DNA of 64,000 nt from Polystyrenella longa (GCF_007750395.1 NZ_CP036281.1:5355001-5419000), one strand, 5' to 3'; positions 9,491 through 19,601 are shown, counted from the stretch's first letter. Numbers and translations are program-made. Notes: generated by a model from the letters alone, not told the origin.

Positions 9491-10327
9491 ATGGAAACGG
9501 AACAGATATCGAGAATTCAGATTCTGCTCTCTTTTATTGTCGTAGCCACAGCAATAACAGGTTATTTCACCGGTTTGCAGTCTCCCATGAATCCGGTCAC
9601 CAATTCGACAGCGCAGTCGCATCACTTCCCTTTGGAAGACTCCTCGCATCCCAAGGGGTTTCGAGTGATTCCCGCGACCAGCTACGCCGCCATGCCCATG
9701 GCCAACCTGAGTCGGACGGAAGTCGTCACCGCCAGTCTGTCAAACATTCGGCCTGTCCTGAATCCTGTAGAAGAGATTACCGTCAACATCGCTGAGAAAG
9801 ATGCAGCCTTGAAACAACGGGACTTCAACCGGGCGTTCAATGGAGCGCCTCCGACAGTCCCTCATCCGGTCGTCGATAACGCCACTCAGTCGTGTATGGC
9901 CTGCCATGGGGAAGGGGCCAAAACAACCTCGCTGCGAATCCCTCAGATGTCTCACCAGTTTCTCGCCAACTGTTTGCAATGTCATGTTCAGCAAAAGCCG
10001 GAGACCATGGAGCCGACTTTGTTCCGGGAGAATACTTTCGTCGGTCTGCCTGCTCCCGAAGAAGGGCCACGAGCTTTTCCCCTAGCCCCGCCTCAAATCC
10101 CTCACCCGACCTGGATGCGGTCAAACTGCATGAGTTGCCATGGCATGACTGGGTTACATGGAATGAGAACGACCCATCCGTGGCGCCATAACTGCATGCA
10201 ATGCCACGCCCCGTCGGCAGAACTGGACCAGACGAAGTTCCTTTTCTCAACACCACAGTTTCTACCTCCCCCCGCCATTAAAACGAACAAATCATCGGAC
10301 GGAACAGAAGAAGATAACAATGACTGA
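9491..10327 (+). CDS. napB: NapB-like cytochrome c with four heme sites
   Basis: 278 residues: an N-terminal hydrophobic segment (ILLSFIVVATAITGYFTG), a linker, and four CxxCH sites at Cys135, Cys161, Cys213 and Cys235. Classical NapB is about 150 residues with two hemes and hands electrons to NapA. The first pair here matches it well, including APPTVPHP before heme 1 and the ENTF motif after heme 2. The second pair repeats the pattern: APPQIPHP precedes Cys213, and the heme spacing is 22 residues against 26 in the first pair. This suggests duplication of the diheme unit. The protein may bridge the membrane-bound tetraheme cytochrome and NapA without NapC. Start chosen directly after napA. 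Confidence 0.86.
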   Translation: METEQISRIQILLSFIVVATAITGYFTGLQSPMNPVTNSTAQSHHFPLEDSSHPKGFRVIPATSYAAMPMANLSRTEVVTASLSNIRPVLNPVEEITVNIAEKDAALKQRDFNRAFNGAPPTVPHPVVDNATQSCMACHGEGAKTTSLRIPQMSHQFLANCLQCHVQQKPETMEPTLFRENTFVGLPAPEEGPRAFPLAPPQIPHPTWMRSNCMSCHGMTGLHGMRTTHPWRHNCMQCHAPSAELDQTKFLFSTPQFLPPPAIKTNKSSDGTEEDNND

Positions 10328-10802
10328 TTCACCACAGATGTCGCGGCGCGAGTGGTTTCGTCTCTGCCTGCCGAAAGAGAAAACACCCCAGGCGACATCG
10401 CCCCCCACTCCCATCGCCCCCTCGGACGAGAACATGGGGCACGACACGCATGCACTACGAGAAGTTCCTCCTCCCGTCAATCATGACGGCATGGACTTAT
10501 CTGAACTCCCACCGATGCGAGAGGCAATACTCGACGCACCGCAGGTCTCACAACTCTTCGCGGACCTGGGAGCTTTCGCCAGTGACATTCAGTTGATCCA
10601 GCGGACTAGCGCCACAGCACGTCCTTCCCTCGCGAAAGCCACATCCGTCGAACAATTGAAACTGGCCCTGCAGTCATTACTTCAACAACAGGTGCAACGG
10701 CTTCAAGTGCGCTATCAATGGCAGAACTTCCATTGGATCGACACTCTCGAATCCAAACCCGAAGGATATCGCCTGGTACGAATCCGTCATCAATCGCTTT
10801 AA
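10320..10802 (+). CDS. Hypothetical nap-operon protein
   Basis: 160 residues, not recognised. Its ATG overlaps the napB stop by eight bases (ATGACTGA), which argues that it is real and translationally coupled to napB. The N-terminus MSRREWFRLCL carries a short basic/aromatic segment followed by a proline-rich, low-complexity linker (residues ~20-55), then a region rich in Gln and Leu, and an ordered tail with NFHWID and GYRLVRI. No Tat signal of normal length, no cysteine pairs and no heme or Fe-S motif are visible. It sits where napF, napG, napH or napC would be expected, but resembles none of them. Confidence 0.7.
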   Translation: MTDSPQMSRREWFRLCLPKEKTPQATSPPTPIAPSDENMGHDTHALREVPPPVNHDGMDLSELPPMREAILDAPQVSQLFADLGAFASDIQLIQRTSATARPSLAKATSVEQLKLALQSLLQQQVQRLQVRYQWQNFHWIDTLESKPEGYRLVRIRHQSL

Positions 10803-10993
10803 GTGGTCGTAAGTCTCACTGTCGTGACACCTTTGAAGCGTGATGCCTTTGAATTAGGTTCACGGTCCCGAATGCCGAAAAGTCGTCAGAAACTCTGGCT
10901 CCGTTTAAATAAACAATGCTTTGGACGGTTTCCCCAGTCGACATACTGTATCTCCTCTCAAGCATCACAGATGGGCAGTTCAATAAGCAATTC

Positions 10994-11011
10994 CAAGCTC
11001 AGGAGAGCTTG
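10994..11011. terminator. Weak hairpin at convergent nap/nas ends
   Basis: CAAGCTC and GAGCTTG form a 7-base-pair stem with an AGGA loop, overlapping the last codons of nasA. No real T-tract follows on either strand, so factor-independent termination is doubtful. Its position between the convergent nap and nas operons is the only support. Confidence 0.25.
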
Positions 11012-13281
11012 CCTTCCAAGTGAACCTTAACAGCACAGGTTTTGTATGAGGGTTGCTTGGAATAGGGATCGAAGACCGCATCCGTGAGGACGTTGGTCTC
11101 TTTGTAGTGCATAGGAATAAAGATTTGGCGGGGCCTGACCGCTTGGGTAACGAAGGCTTTGGCCCGTAGTCGACCCCGTTGCGATTTCACGACGATCCAA
11201 TCGTTTGAGACCACACCAAGTTCACGAGCATCCTGCGGATTGAGTTCGGCATAAATTGATTCTGGATATAGTTTCTTCAGTACTTCCGACTTGCTCGTTC
11301 GGGTCTGTGTATGCCACTGCGACGCCGTTCCTCGTCCGGTATTCAGGATGAAGGGATAGGCCGAGCTGGTTGGCTCTGAAAGTGGCTTCGGTTCCTCAAA
11401 CAGGAATCTCGCGCGGCCATCTTCATGATAAAAACGTCCATCTTCGAACAATCGACGTTGCGATCCGAGTTCGGCCGCATCGGTCGCCGCCGGCCATTGG
11501 ACTCCATTGAGCCGGTCCAGCATTTTGTAATCTTTGATACCAGTGATGTCGCATGGTTGCCCGATGGATAGTTGTTTCATGGTTTGAAACACGTCTTCCG
11601 GAGATTGCCACTTTTCAAACAACTGATCGCAACCCCAGTACTTGCTGATCAACCGGAAAATATTGAAATCGGATAGAGCATTTCCCGGAGCTGTTTTTAC
11701 TTTCTTAAGTAAACCATAACGTCGCTCAGAGTTGATGAACGTTCCCTCTTTTTCGCCCCAGCCAGCGGCCGGAAGGAAGAGGTCTGCCATCTGTGCCGTT
11801 TCGGTAGAGTGGTACATGTCCTGCACGACTAGAAAATCTAAGCGGCTCAAAATGTCCTTGGTCTGACTCTGGTTGATCCAGGAATGAGCCGTATTGGTGC
11901 AGATGACCCATAAGCCTTTGATCTCTCCACGCAGGATTCCTTCCATGATCTCGTTGTACGCTTTGCTGTTTTGATCCGGAATCAATTGTGAATCGATCCC
12001 CAGGATACCGGCGACTTTTTCGCGATGTTCAGGAACCGTAAAGTCGTGTCCGCCTAACAGGCTGGTTGTATTGCTGTAGAGCCGGGAGCCCATCGCGTTA
12101 CACTGCCCGGTAATCGAATTGGCTCCGGTTCCTGGTCGTCCAATATTACCCGTCATCAGGGCAAGATTAATGATCGCCTGAGCCGTGCGGACTCCCTGAT
12201 AACTTTGATTCACGCCCATGGTCCACCAGAAGGAGACTCGCTTACCTTCGTGGATTTTGAGCGCTAGTTGTTTAATATCTCTCTGTGGAATCCCGGTCTC
12301 TGTTTCAGCCCGTTCCAAAGTGAATGGTTCAATGAACTCGATGAATTCATGAATGCCATTAGTATGTTCATTCACGAACTCCCAATCGATCCAGTTATTT
12401 TGAACCAGTATATTCGCGATGGTGTACAACAACGTCTGATCTGACTTGGGATTTATCGGAAAATGCATGGTCGACTGCATCGCTGTTTCGGTCATGCGTG
12501 GATCAAGGACAATGATTTCCGGGCTATGCGGGTTTCGCATTACCCGTTCCCACATGATGGGATGAGCGATGCAGAGATTGCTTCCGACGAGAACAATCGT
12601 GTCTGATTCTTCAAAGTCCTGATAAGTATAGGGGGGCGCATCGAATCCGAAGGCTTGTTTATAAGCGACGACGGCAGTGGCCATACACTGCCGGGTATTC
12701 CCATCTCCATGCAACATACCCATGCCGAACTTGGCAAGTGATCCCAGATAGGTCATCTCTTCCGTCGGTAATTGTCCCGTACTGAGAAACGCGACCGAAG
12801 CCGGACCATGCTTTTCCTGGATCGCCTTGAATCGATCTGTAAAGCTGGCGAGGGCTATGTCCCAGTCGACCGGCTCCAGTCTTCCAGACTTCGCGTTCTT
12901 TAACAGGGGAGTCGTCCCGCGATCGGGAGCGTTCAGTACATTGAGTGCCTCCCACCCTTTGGGACAGGCCATACCTAGATTCACGGGGTATTCAGTGTTC
13001 GGCGTCAGATTGACTGCTTCCCCATTTTTCAAATGAATCTTTAGCCCGCATCCCGTTGAACAATAGCCGCAAACGGCGGTCGTTGTCGCGTCGGGCGCAA
13101 GCCGTGCCGGAACTTTACCGAGACCAAACCCGCCTGGCTCAAGTAGAAGTTCCCGAGTCAGTTTACCTTCTTTCTGACGGATGAATGACCAGGCCGTATC
13201 AGTGACTTTTTTTAAAAGCGAGGGGTCGACGCTTGTCGTTTCGGGTTCCATAGTAGGGGTAGATTCTGGAGGGAGAGTCAT
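10999..13281 (-). CDS. nasA: NasA-type assimilatory nitrate reductase, catalytic subunit
   Basis: 760-residue molybdopterin oxidoreductase that reduces nitrate to nitrite in the cytoplasm for nitrogen assimilation. There is no signal peptide. The [4Fe-4S] ligands are Cys71, Cys74, Cys78 and Cys106 (CGYCSTGCG and MACPKGW); the Mo ligand is Cys199 in [20 protein letters not shown] and LLGGHDF are typical of NasA/NarB. The ATG at 13281 overlaps the stop of the upstream gene (ATGA); the frame extends to 13455, but only inside that gene. It is last in the operon narK-nirBD-dmsBC-like-nasA. There is no C-terminal BFD or flavin domain, so electrons must come from a separate partner, most likely the adjacent Fe-S/anchor fusion. 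Confidence 0.93.
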   Translation of the reverse strand: MTLPPESTPTMEPETTSVDPSLLKKVTDTAWSFIRQKEGKLTRELLLEPGGFGLGKVPARLAPDATTTAVCGYCSTGCGLKIHLKNGEAVNLTPNTEYPVNLGMACPKGWEALNVLNAPDRGTTPLLKNAKSGRLEPVDWDIALASFTDRFKAIQEKHGPASVAFLSTGQLPTEEMTYLGSLAKFGMGMLHGDGNTRQCMATAVVAYKQAFGFDAPPYTYQDFEESDTIVLVGSNLCIAHPIMWERVMRNPHSPEIIVLDPRMTETAMQSTMHFPINPKSDQTLLYTIANILVQNNWIDWEFVNEHTNGIHEFIEFIEPFTLERAETETGIPQRDIKQLALKIHEGKRVSFWWTMGVNQSYQGVRTAQAIINLALMTGNIGRPGTGANSITGQCNAMGSRLYSNTTSLLGGHDFTVPEHREKVAGILGIDSQLIPDQNSKAYNEIMEGILRGEIKGLWVICTNTAHSWINQSQTKDILSRLDFLVVQDMYHSTETAQMADLFLPAAGWGEKEGTFINSERRYGLLKKVKTAPGNALSDFNIFRLISKYWGCDQLFEKWQSPEDVFQTMKQLSIGQPCDITGIKDYKMLDRLNGVQWPAATDAAELGSQRRLFEDGRFYHEDGRARFLFEEPKPLSEPTSSAYPFILNTGRGTASQWHTQTRTSKSEVLKKLYPESIYAELNPQDARELGVVSNDWIVVKSQRGRLRAKAFVTQAVRPRQIFIPMHYKETNVLTDAVFDPYSKQPSYKTCAVKVHLEGKLS

Positions 13282-15023
13282 GATCGAAAACCTCCCGGCA
13301 TACGGGATGGAGCAACGGCAGCAAAGTAGAGATAGCGTTCGAAGAGTTCGCCCATCGTCGCGACACCAAACATGATACTCGCAATGATCAACGCCAAGCC
13401 CGACCCTGTCTGCTCTGGAGTGTGATTCATAATCAGCAGAAGCGGTAAGAAGCACCCTCCCAGAATTCCGAAGCTGAATCGAAGCATCGTGGCAGTAAGC
13501 AATTGACGTGTCATGAGCAAAGCTGTTCGCTTAAGCGAGGTAACTTGCCGACTTCGCAAATGAAAGAGAAGTGAACCTTCAAAAACAAGTTTGACCGCCA
13601 TCGCAGCCAATAATGAAGTATCAATGATGGGAGAGGCACGATACAGAAAGTCGGTCATGGCGGGTTCGCTGCTGGTAAAAGCAATCAATGTTAACAGTAA
13701 CCGACAGGCGGCGAGGCCGAGAATCAAAGAAGTCATAAAGAACTTGGTACCGGTAAAAGAGACCGACCAGAAGACCCGCTTGGTGAAAACGTAAATCATC
13801 ATCGAGCAGAAAACACCGGAGACCCCGGAGATCATTACTCCCCAGGCGATTGTATTGGACCAGTTCATGTATTGCGGAAAGTAGATGGGGCTCAACCAGG
13901 CATGCGCTGCGTAGAGGATCGCCAGCTTGGCGAACAGTCCGAAGGTGACGATCTCCCGACTCAACCAGGAATGTCTCAGTCCGATGAATGCCCGATAGGC
14001 AAACTGAGGACGGCCTAAGTGAAATGTACTGGAAACCAGAGCCAGCAAGCCGATTCCTAGAGCTGTCACTGAATGGTACGGCCGGAATAGATCAACCATT
14101 TCAGAAGCCAGAAATCGTTCGAGCAGAAAACCCACGATAAAAGCACCGACGGAAAGCTGAGTCAGGACCAGCATGACAACCAGCGGCCAGTGAGCATGTT
14201 CCGGGTGCGCCGAATAATGATCGGCCGGAATCATATTTCGAGGGAAAACATTTTTTGATTTATAAGTAGTGGTGGGTAGAGTCAAATGGGGATCCGGTGC
14301 CCCTGGTAGAAACGTGTTCGTTTCACAATCTTCCACCACCTGATGAATATCGACAATATTGATACTTATCGCTTCATGGGGACAAGCTTGAACGCATGCC
14401 GGTGCTTCGCCCACTTTTAAGCGGTCACTGCACATATCGCATTTCCGGACGACCCCCTTTTCTGAATGATATTTCGGTACATCATACGGGCAGGCGAGCG
14501 TGCAATACTGACAACCAAAACATTGATCGTCGAGATGTTTTACAATCCCGGTGACCGGGTCTTTCTCATAGGCATCGACAGGGCAAGCTGACATGCAGCC
14601 GGGTTCCAGGCAATGATGGCAGGCAGTGGTAACATGCTGCATCACCGGTTTCTGGTTGGTGCCTCCGACGAGTAAGCCCACATCGCGCCAGGTCTCTTTT
14701 TCGTCAAGTCCGTTGAGTGAATGACAGGCAGAGACACAGGCTTTGCAACCTGAGCAACGGTCGAGATCGACTTCGAATGCATACTGCTGTCCTTCTTCGG
14801 GACTACTGGCAGGGATGAGAGACGAATAGTATTTCGACTGAGCGGGTAGACTCCCGTTGAAATGTTGTTGGGAAAACTCTTCGACGGCCGTTAATGTTTT
14901 CTGTTCTTCCAGAAGAAGCTTCAAAAGTTCTTTCTTGGAAAGCTCCTTGCGTACGATAGCAGTGACCGTGTCGTGGGGAGACTCCTGTATGTTCGATTCA
15001 AATGTAACGGTTGAGTGAAGCAA
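13278..15023 (-). CDS. DmsB-DmsC-like fusion: four [4Fe-4S] electron carrier plus membrane anchor
   Basis: 581 residues joining two normally separate subunits. Residues ~83-225 form a DmsB-type ferredoxin with 16 cysteines in four groups (C90/93/96/100, C135/138/143/147, C168/171/174/178, C195/198/210/214). Residues ~280-575 are a DmsC-like anchor with about eight hydrophobic helices. No Tat signal is present, so the Fe-S domain should face the cytoplasm. The gene opens with TTG at 15023, directly after an in-frame stop, so the true start could lie slightly downstream. It overlaps nasA by four bases. Inference: it draws electrons from quinol and feeds NasA, replacing ferredoxin or an NADH-dependent NasC. 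Confidence 0.85.
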   Translation of the reverse strand: MLHSTVTFESNIQESPHDTVTAIVRKELSKKELLKLLLEEQKTLTAVEEFSQQHFNGSLPAQSKYYSSLIPASSPEEGQQYAFEVDLDRCSGCKACVSACHSLNGLDEKETWRDVGLLVGGTNQKPVMQHVTTACHHCLEPGCMSACPVDAYEKDPVTGIVKHLDDQCFGCQYCTLACPYDVPKYHSEKGVVRKCDMCSDRLKVGEAPACVQACPHEAISINIVDIHQVVEDCETNTFLPGAPDPHLTLPTTTYKSKNVFPRNMIPADHYSAHPEHAHWPLVVMLVLTQLSVGAFIVGFLLERFLASEMVDLFRPYHSVTALGIGLLALVSSTFHLGRPQFAYRAFIGLRHSWLSREIVTFGLFAKLAILYAAHAWLSPIYFPQYMNWSNTIAWGVMISGVSGVFCSMMIYVFTKRVFWSVSFTGTKFFMTSLILGLAACRLLLTLIAFTSSEPAMTDFLYRASPIIDTSLLAAMAVKLVFEGSLLFHLRSRQVTSLKRTALLMTRQLLTATMLRFSFGILGGCFLPLLLIMNHTPEQTGSGLALIIASIMFGVATMGELFERYLYFAAVAPSRMPGGFRS

Positions 15024-15106
15024 GGGATTACTTTGTATTGTATTCGGGATGGTTGCGCGGGCGGCAATATCGCAATAGGCTTATTAAATCGATTCCATTC
15101 CCTACA

Positions 15107-18100
15107 TCAGGAGTTACATACCGTAGAAGCACACATTTTTTCACCCAGGATTTCGTTTAGTACTTCCGGTACGGGAAGTTCGAGGAACACGTTGTGGTCT
15201 TCTACTTTCACGGGAAAGACATTGATCGCGTATTCCTCATCATTCAAGCAATTGCCGGAATCGAGCGAGAACGTTTTCTTGTGAAGTGGGCATGCGACTT
15301 TGGGGACACCTTCCGCATCTCCAATGATGCCTCGCGACAAGACGAAGGCCTGTTTATGGGGACACATTTGCTGTGTCGCATACCATTCTCCCCGGCTGGA
15401 GAAGTTGAATACGGCAATTTGTATCTCGCCATATTTCACCGTTGCCCCTCCGTCGTGCGGGAAGTCCCGAACAGTCCCGACGTGTACCCAGGATTTCTCG
15501 ACTTCGGTCAACAGTTGATTCTCGGCCTGCGCGACCTCGGCTTGGTACTTGAATGGAGTAGCATCCTCTCGCTCCGGAATGCTCAGCTGTACGATTTCTC
15601 CATCCGATTTCCAGTCGACCGGACGCTGTTGACCACGCTGATCAATCATCTCGATATACGGTTCGTTATCGTCCGTGTTCACGAACTGTTCGAACCAGCG
15701 GCGTTTCTCTGGATCGTTGACAACTTCGGTCCATTCGCACTTATAAGTCTCAACCTGAAACTGCATCATCCGTTCGAGTTCATCACAAATACCGAGTTTG
15801 TCATCAATTACGACTTCCTTCACATGGTCGAGCCCACCCTCCAGTTTTTCTAACCAGACGGAAGTTCGCGTCAGTTTGTCGGCGGTCTGAATGTAATACA
15901 TCAGGAACCGGTCGATATATTTAATGCAGGTCGCTTCATCCAGGTCCGATGCCAATAGATCGGCGTGGCGAGGTTTTGATCCACCGTTTCCACAAATGTA
16001 TAAGTTGTAACCATTCTCTGTGGCAATGAGGCCAAAGTCTTTCGATTGAGCTTCGGCACATTCACGAACACACCCCGAGACAGCTCCCTTTAGCTTGTGA
16101 GGAGATCTTAGACCCCGGTAGCGTTCTTCAATACGAATGGCGAAGCCGACCGAATCTCCGATGCCATATCGACACCAGGTTGAGCCGACACAGCTTTTCA
16201 CGGTTCTCAATGATTTCCCGTAAGCATGGCCCGATTCAAATCCGGCATCGATCAGCCGTTCCCAGATTGTCGGAAGGTCTTCGAGTGCTGCCCCGAACAG
16301 GTCGACCCGTTGTCCGCCGGTAATTTTCGTGTACAGGTTATATTCCTTACCAATCTTTCCAAGGACAATCAGTTTCTCAGGAGTAATTTCTCCTCCCGGT
16401 ACTCGCGGGACGATGGAATACAATCCTCCCCGCTGCATATTGGCAAAGAAGCGGTCGTTGGTATCCTGCAAGCTTGCATGCTCGAAGAGATGCTCATTCC
16501 ACAAACTGGCCAAGATCGAAGCGACTGCAGGTTTACAGGTTTCACAACCATTGCCTGCCCCGCATTCGGCGATCACATCGTCGAATTTTTTAAGTTGTTT
16601 TATCTTGATAATGTTAAACAACTCTGTTCGGGAGAAAGCGAAGTGTTCACAAAGATTATTGTTCACCTCAATACCGGCTGCTTCCATCTCGGCATTGAAG
16701 AGATCGGTCACCAGCGGAATGCAACCACCGCAACCAGTTCCCGCGTTGGTACAGGATTTGACATCCCCCAGAGAGCACAACTCCTGCACTCGAATTGCGG
16801 AGCAAATGGCCTCTTTACTGACGTTATTGCAGGAACAGATCTGAGCATCATCCGGCATACTGTCCGCGCCACCTAACGCAGAACTTCCTTCTTTGGATCC
16901 AACTAGAAGCTCCTGAGGAGTACAGGGTAACGGAGCATCTGATTTGGCAAGGATAGATAACGTGCCATAGTCGGACGCATCACCGACAAGAATACCGCCT
17001 AACAGCTGTGTTCCTTCTTTATTGAAGATCAGTTTTTTGTATTCTCCTGAGAATGGATCTTCAAAAACCATGGAGACCACGTCGTCTGATTCGTTGGCAT
17101 AGTCACCGAAGCTGGCGACATCGACGCCCATCAGTTTCAGTTTGGTAGACATATCGGCGCCCATAAACTGACGATCATCGCCAGTCAGATTTGCCGCTAG
17201 TGCCTCTGCCATTTCGTAACCGGGTGCAACGAGGCCATAAACCATTCCTTCATGAAGTGCCACTTCTCCTATGGCGTAGATGTCAGGGTCGGATGTCTGC
17301 ATTTTGTTGTCGATCAGCACACCACCACGTTCACCGACAACAACACCACAGTCGCGAGCGAGTTCGTCACGCGGTCGAATACCGGCGGAGACAATAATCA
17401 TATCGACATTCAGGTCTGTTTCGTCCTGAAAGTTGATCCCGGTCACACGGCCATTTCCACAAAACTCGGTTGATGATTTCTGCAGATGAATTTGAACTCC
17501 CATCCCGGCGATTTTCTTCACCAGATAGAGCGATCCTTTTTCATCCACTTGTCTCGCCATTAAGCGTGGCGCGAATTCGACAACATGCGTCTCCAGCCCC
17601 AGATCATAGGCAGCTTTAGCCGCTTCCAGCCCAAGCAATCCGCCGCCGATGACTGCAGCGGATTTTGCTGTTTGAGCAAACTCGATGATTTCCTGTAAGT
17701 CTTCGATCGTCCTGTATACAAAGACACCCTTCTTATCAACTCCTTTGACGGGCGGAACAAACGGAGTCGACCCTGTTGCCAATACAAGTTTGTCATAAGG
17801 GATATCGATACCTTTGGTACTATGGACGGTTTTCGTCTCCCGATTAATCCGTTCAACACGATCACCGATATGGATTTCGATTCCGCTTTGCGTATACCAA
17901 CTCGGATCGACCAGCGTCAGTTTTTCGGCGTCACGGTGTTCGAAGTATTTCGTCAAACCGACACGGTCGTACGCCGTGCGAATCTCTTCACAGAAGGTGA
18001 CAATCCGATACTGTTGCTGGAGATCGAATTCAAGAAGTTTTTGACAAAAGCGTAACCCCACCATCCCGTTTCCAACGACGACAATAGTTTGTTTTTCTGC

Positions 18101-18127
18101 GGGGGGAACAATGTTCATTTCGGACAT
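15107..18127 (-). CDS. nirB: NirB-NirD fusion, NAD(P)H assimilatory nitrite reductase
   Basis: 1006 residues. This cytoplasmic siroheme enzyme reduces nitrite to ammonium with NAD(P)H. Domain order: FAD/NAD oxidoreductase (1-~410; IVVVGNGMVG, AAVIGGGLLG); BFD-type [2Fe-2S] domain (C431/C433/C466/C469); second BFD-like segment (C493, C522/C528/C531); ferredoxin and siroheme/[4Fe-4S] domains (C646, C652, C686, C690); a linker; and a C-terminal Rieske domain (~879-985) with Cys922-His924 and Cys946-His949. The Rieske part is the NirD small subunit, usually a separate ~110-residue protein. The ATG at 18127 (MSEMNIV) is chosen because the FAD motif follows; the frame extends to 18259 without conserved sequence. 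Second gene of the nitrate-assimilation operon. Confidence 0.95.
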   Translation of the reverse strand: MSEMNIVPPAEKQTIVVVGNGMVGLRFCQKLLEFDLQQQYRIVTFCEEIRTAYDRVGLTKYFEHRDAEKLTLVDPSWYTQSGIEIHIGDRVERINRETKTVHSTKGIDIPYDKLVLATGSTPFVPPVKGVDKKGVFVYRTIEDLQEIIEFAQTAKSAAVIGGGLLGLEAAKAAYDLGLETHVVEFAPRLMARQVDEKGSLYLVKKIAGMGVQIHLQKSSTEFCGNGRVTGINFQDETDLNVDMIIVSAGIRPRDELARDCGVVVGERGGVLIDNKMQTSDPDIYAIGEVALHEGMVYGLVAPGYEMAEALAANLTGDDRQFMGADMSTKLKLMGVDVASFGDYANESDDVVSMVFEDPFSGEYKKLIFNKEGTQLLGGILVGDASDYGTLSILAKSDAPLPCTPQELLVGSKEGSSALGGADSMPDDAQICSCNNVSKEAICSAIRVQELCSLGDVKSCTNAGTGCGGCIPLVTDLFNAEMEAAGIEVNNNLCEHFAFSRTELFNIIKIKQLKKFDDVIAECGAGNGCETCKPAVASILASLWNEHLFEHASLQDTNDRFFANMQRGGLYSIVPRVPGGEITPEKLIVLGKIGKEYNLYTKITGGQRVDLFGAALEDLPTIWERLIDAGFESGHAYGKSLRTVKSCVGSTWCRYGIGDSVGFAIRIEERYRGLRSPHKLKGAVSGCVRECAEAQSKDFGLIATENGYNLYICGNGGSKPRHADLLASDLDEATCIKYIDRFLMYYIQTADKLTRTSVWLEKLEGGLDHVKEVVIDDKLGICDELERMMQFQVETYKCEWTEVVNDPEKRRWFEQFVNTDDNEPYIEMIDQRGQQRPVDWKSDGEIVQLSIPEREDATPFKYQAEVAQAENQLLTEVEKSWVHVGTVRDFPHDGGATVKYGEIQIAVFNFSSRGEWYATQQMCPHKQAFVLSRGIIGDAEGVPKVACPLHKKTFSLDSGNCLNDEEYAINVFPVKVEDHNVFLELPVPEVLNEILGEKMCASTVCNS

Positions 18128-18203
18128 AATGCGGCATCCGTGAGTAGAGCAATTGAGAAGAAGAAATCGAGATCGAGCGAAAGAGTCAGGTCTTCCGGAT
18201 AAC

Positions 18204-19601
18204 TCAGGCCGTCCCCAGCACCTCTGCCACGGGTCGACTTTTTTCCTGGCGTATCTCATCGTTCCGACGTTGAACCGCTATCTCATGGTCCGTCTTGGCG
18301 TCGACTTCGGCCTCTTGTGTGAACTTGATCATGAACGTTAAGAAGGCGCAACAGGTAACGATTGCTCCCAGAATCAGAAACGCGGTATTCCAGGGAAGGG
18401 AACCTTTGAAAAGGAACCCGGCGGTCATCGCTCCTGCGTTTCCTCCAGCGCCGACGATTCCAGCGACAGAACCCAGAGCCTTTTTGTTAATGAAGGGCAC
18501 AACCGAGAATGTCGCTCCTTCCGACATTTGAACAAAGAGCGAAAACAGGACCAGCGTAGGAATGGCCAGCAGTAGTACCGACATTTGCGAGAACAACATG
18601 AGTGCCAATCCCTCGCAGAACAGCGTGACGAAGAGCCATTGCACTCGCCCTTTCAGGCCCCATTTGTCGCCGAACTTGTCGCCGAAGTAACCACCCAATG
18701 TTCGTGCAAAGATATTCATCAGTCCGAACAGACTGGCAAACATACCGGCCATACCAACGGCTTTGAGCGTGTCCATCTCTTTGAAGTAGTCAAAGTAGTC
18801 GACGAAGTAGAGCGCCAACGTATTGTTGATTGTGAGTTCGATTCCGAAGCAGGCACCATAAACCAGAAAGAGAACCCAAACACGATAGTCGGCGCAGGCA
18901 TGTAGGAAAGAGCCTTTAACCGATTGTTTAGGAGGTAATTTGCCACTCTCTCTCAACTCTTTAAAATTGCCCTCCGGGGCATCCTGAGTCATAAAGTAGT
19001 AGGCAATGCCGGTCAAAAAGCAGACGGCCCCCGCGATGAACATCGAAACCCGCCAACCGACCGTTTCCGTACATCCCAGAACGGCGATCACCCCCGCGAA
19101 CATGAGCGGCATGATCGCCTGCGTGACTCCACCGCCCAGGTTTCCCCACCCGGCCGTGGTAGCGTTTGCTGTACCCACACAGTTCGGAGCAAACATAATT
19201 GACGTATGGTACTGAGTGATCACGAACGAGGCACCGATGATGCCAATCGCGATTCGGAAGATCAGAAACGTAGTAAAATTGTCAGCCAGGCCAATTGCCA
19301 TGACGGGGATAGAACCCACGAGCAATAATGCGGTGTAGGAATATCGTGGACCGATTCGGTCACACAACCATCCGATGAACAGGCGGGCGATGACGGTAAT
19401 AGAGACCGACCCGATAATAGACCAACCAATTTGTGCTTTGGTCAGGTCCATTTCCTCACGCACCACCTTCATCAGAGGTGCAATGCCGAACCAGGCAAAG
19501 AAGCAGAGGAAGAATGCGAACCACGACATATGGAAGGCGCGCATTTGTGGGGACGAGAAATCGAATAGTCGGATGCGAGTCGCTTTGTTATCAAATTGCA
19601 T
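18204..19601 (-). CDS. narK: NarK/NrtP-type nitrate/nitrite transporter (MFS)
   Basis: 465 residues with about twelve transmembrane helices of the major facilitator superfamily, nitrate/nitrite porter branch. The two glycine-rich signatures characteristic of this branch are visible as GWGNLGGGVTQ in helix 5 and GAGGNAGAM in helix 11. It imports nitrate, or exchanges it with nitrite, across the cytoplasmic membrane. It is the first gene of the assimilatory operon, 76 bases ahead of nirB-nirD, so import, nitrate reduction and nitrite reduction are co-transcribed. Because the operon is assimilatory, net nitrate uptake is the likely direction. The start at 19601 (MQFDNKATR) fits the first helix beginning near residue 25. 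Confidence 0.93.
   Translation of the reverse strand: MQFDNKATRIRLFDFSSPQMRAFHMSWFAFFLCFFAWFGIAPLMKVVREEMDLTKAQIGWSIIGSVSITVIARLFIGWLCDRIGPRYSYTALLLVGSIPVMAIGLADNFTTFLIFRIAIGIIGASFVITQYHTSIMFAPNCVGTANATTAGWGNLGGGVTQAIMPLMFAGVIAVLGCTETVGWRVSMFIAGAVCFLTGIAYYFMTQDAPEGNFKELRESGKLPPKQSVKGSFLHACADYRVWVLFLVYGACFGIELTINNTLALYFVDYFDYFKEMDTLKAVGMAGMFASLFGLMNIFARTLGGYFGDKFGDKWGLKGRVQWLFVTLFCEGLALMLFSQMSVLLLAIPTLVLFSLFVQMSEGATFSVVPFINKKALGSVAGIVGAGGNAGAMTAGFLFKGSLPWNTAFLILGAIVTCCAFLTFMIKFTQEAEVDAKTDHEIAVQRRNDEIRQEKSRPVAEVLGTA

Noticed and set aside
10803-11030. 75-codon frame directly after the nap-operon hypothetical gene
   Set aside because: GTG start right after a stop, no Shine-Dalgarno sequence, overlaps the end of nasA, composition unlike neighbours.
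16226-16876. 216-codon plus-strand frame opposite nirB-nirD
   Set aside because: Antisense shadow of the siroheme/BFD coding region.
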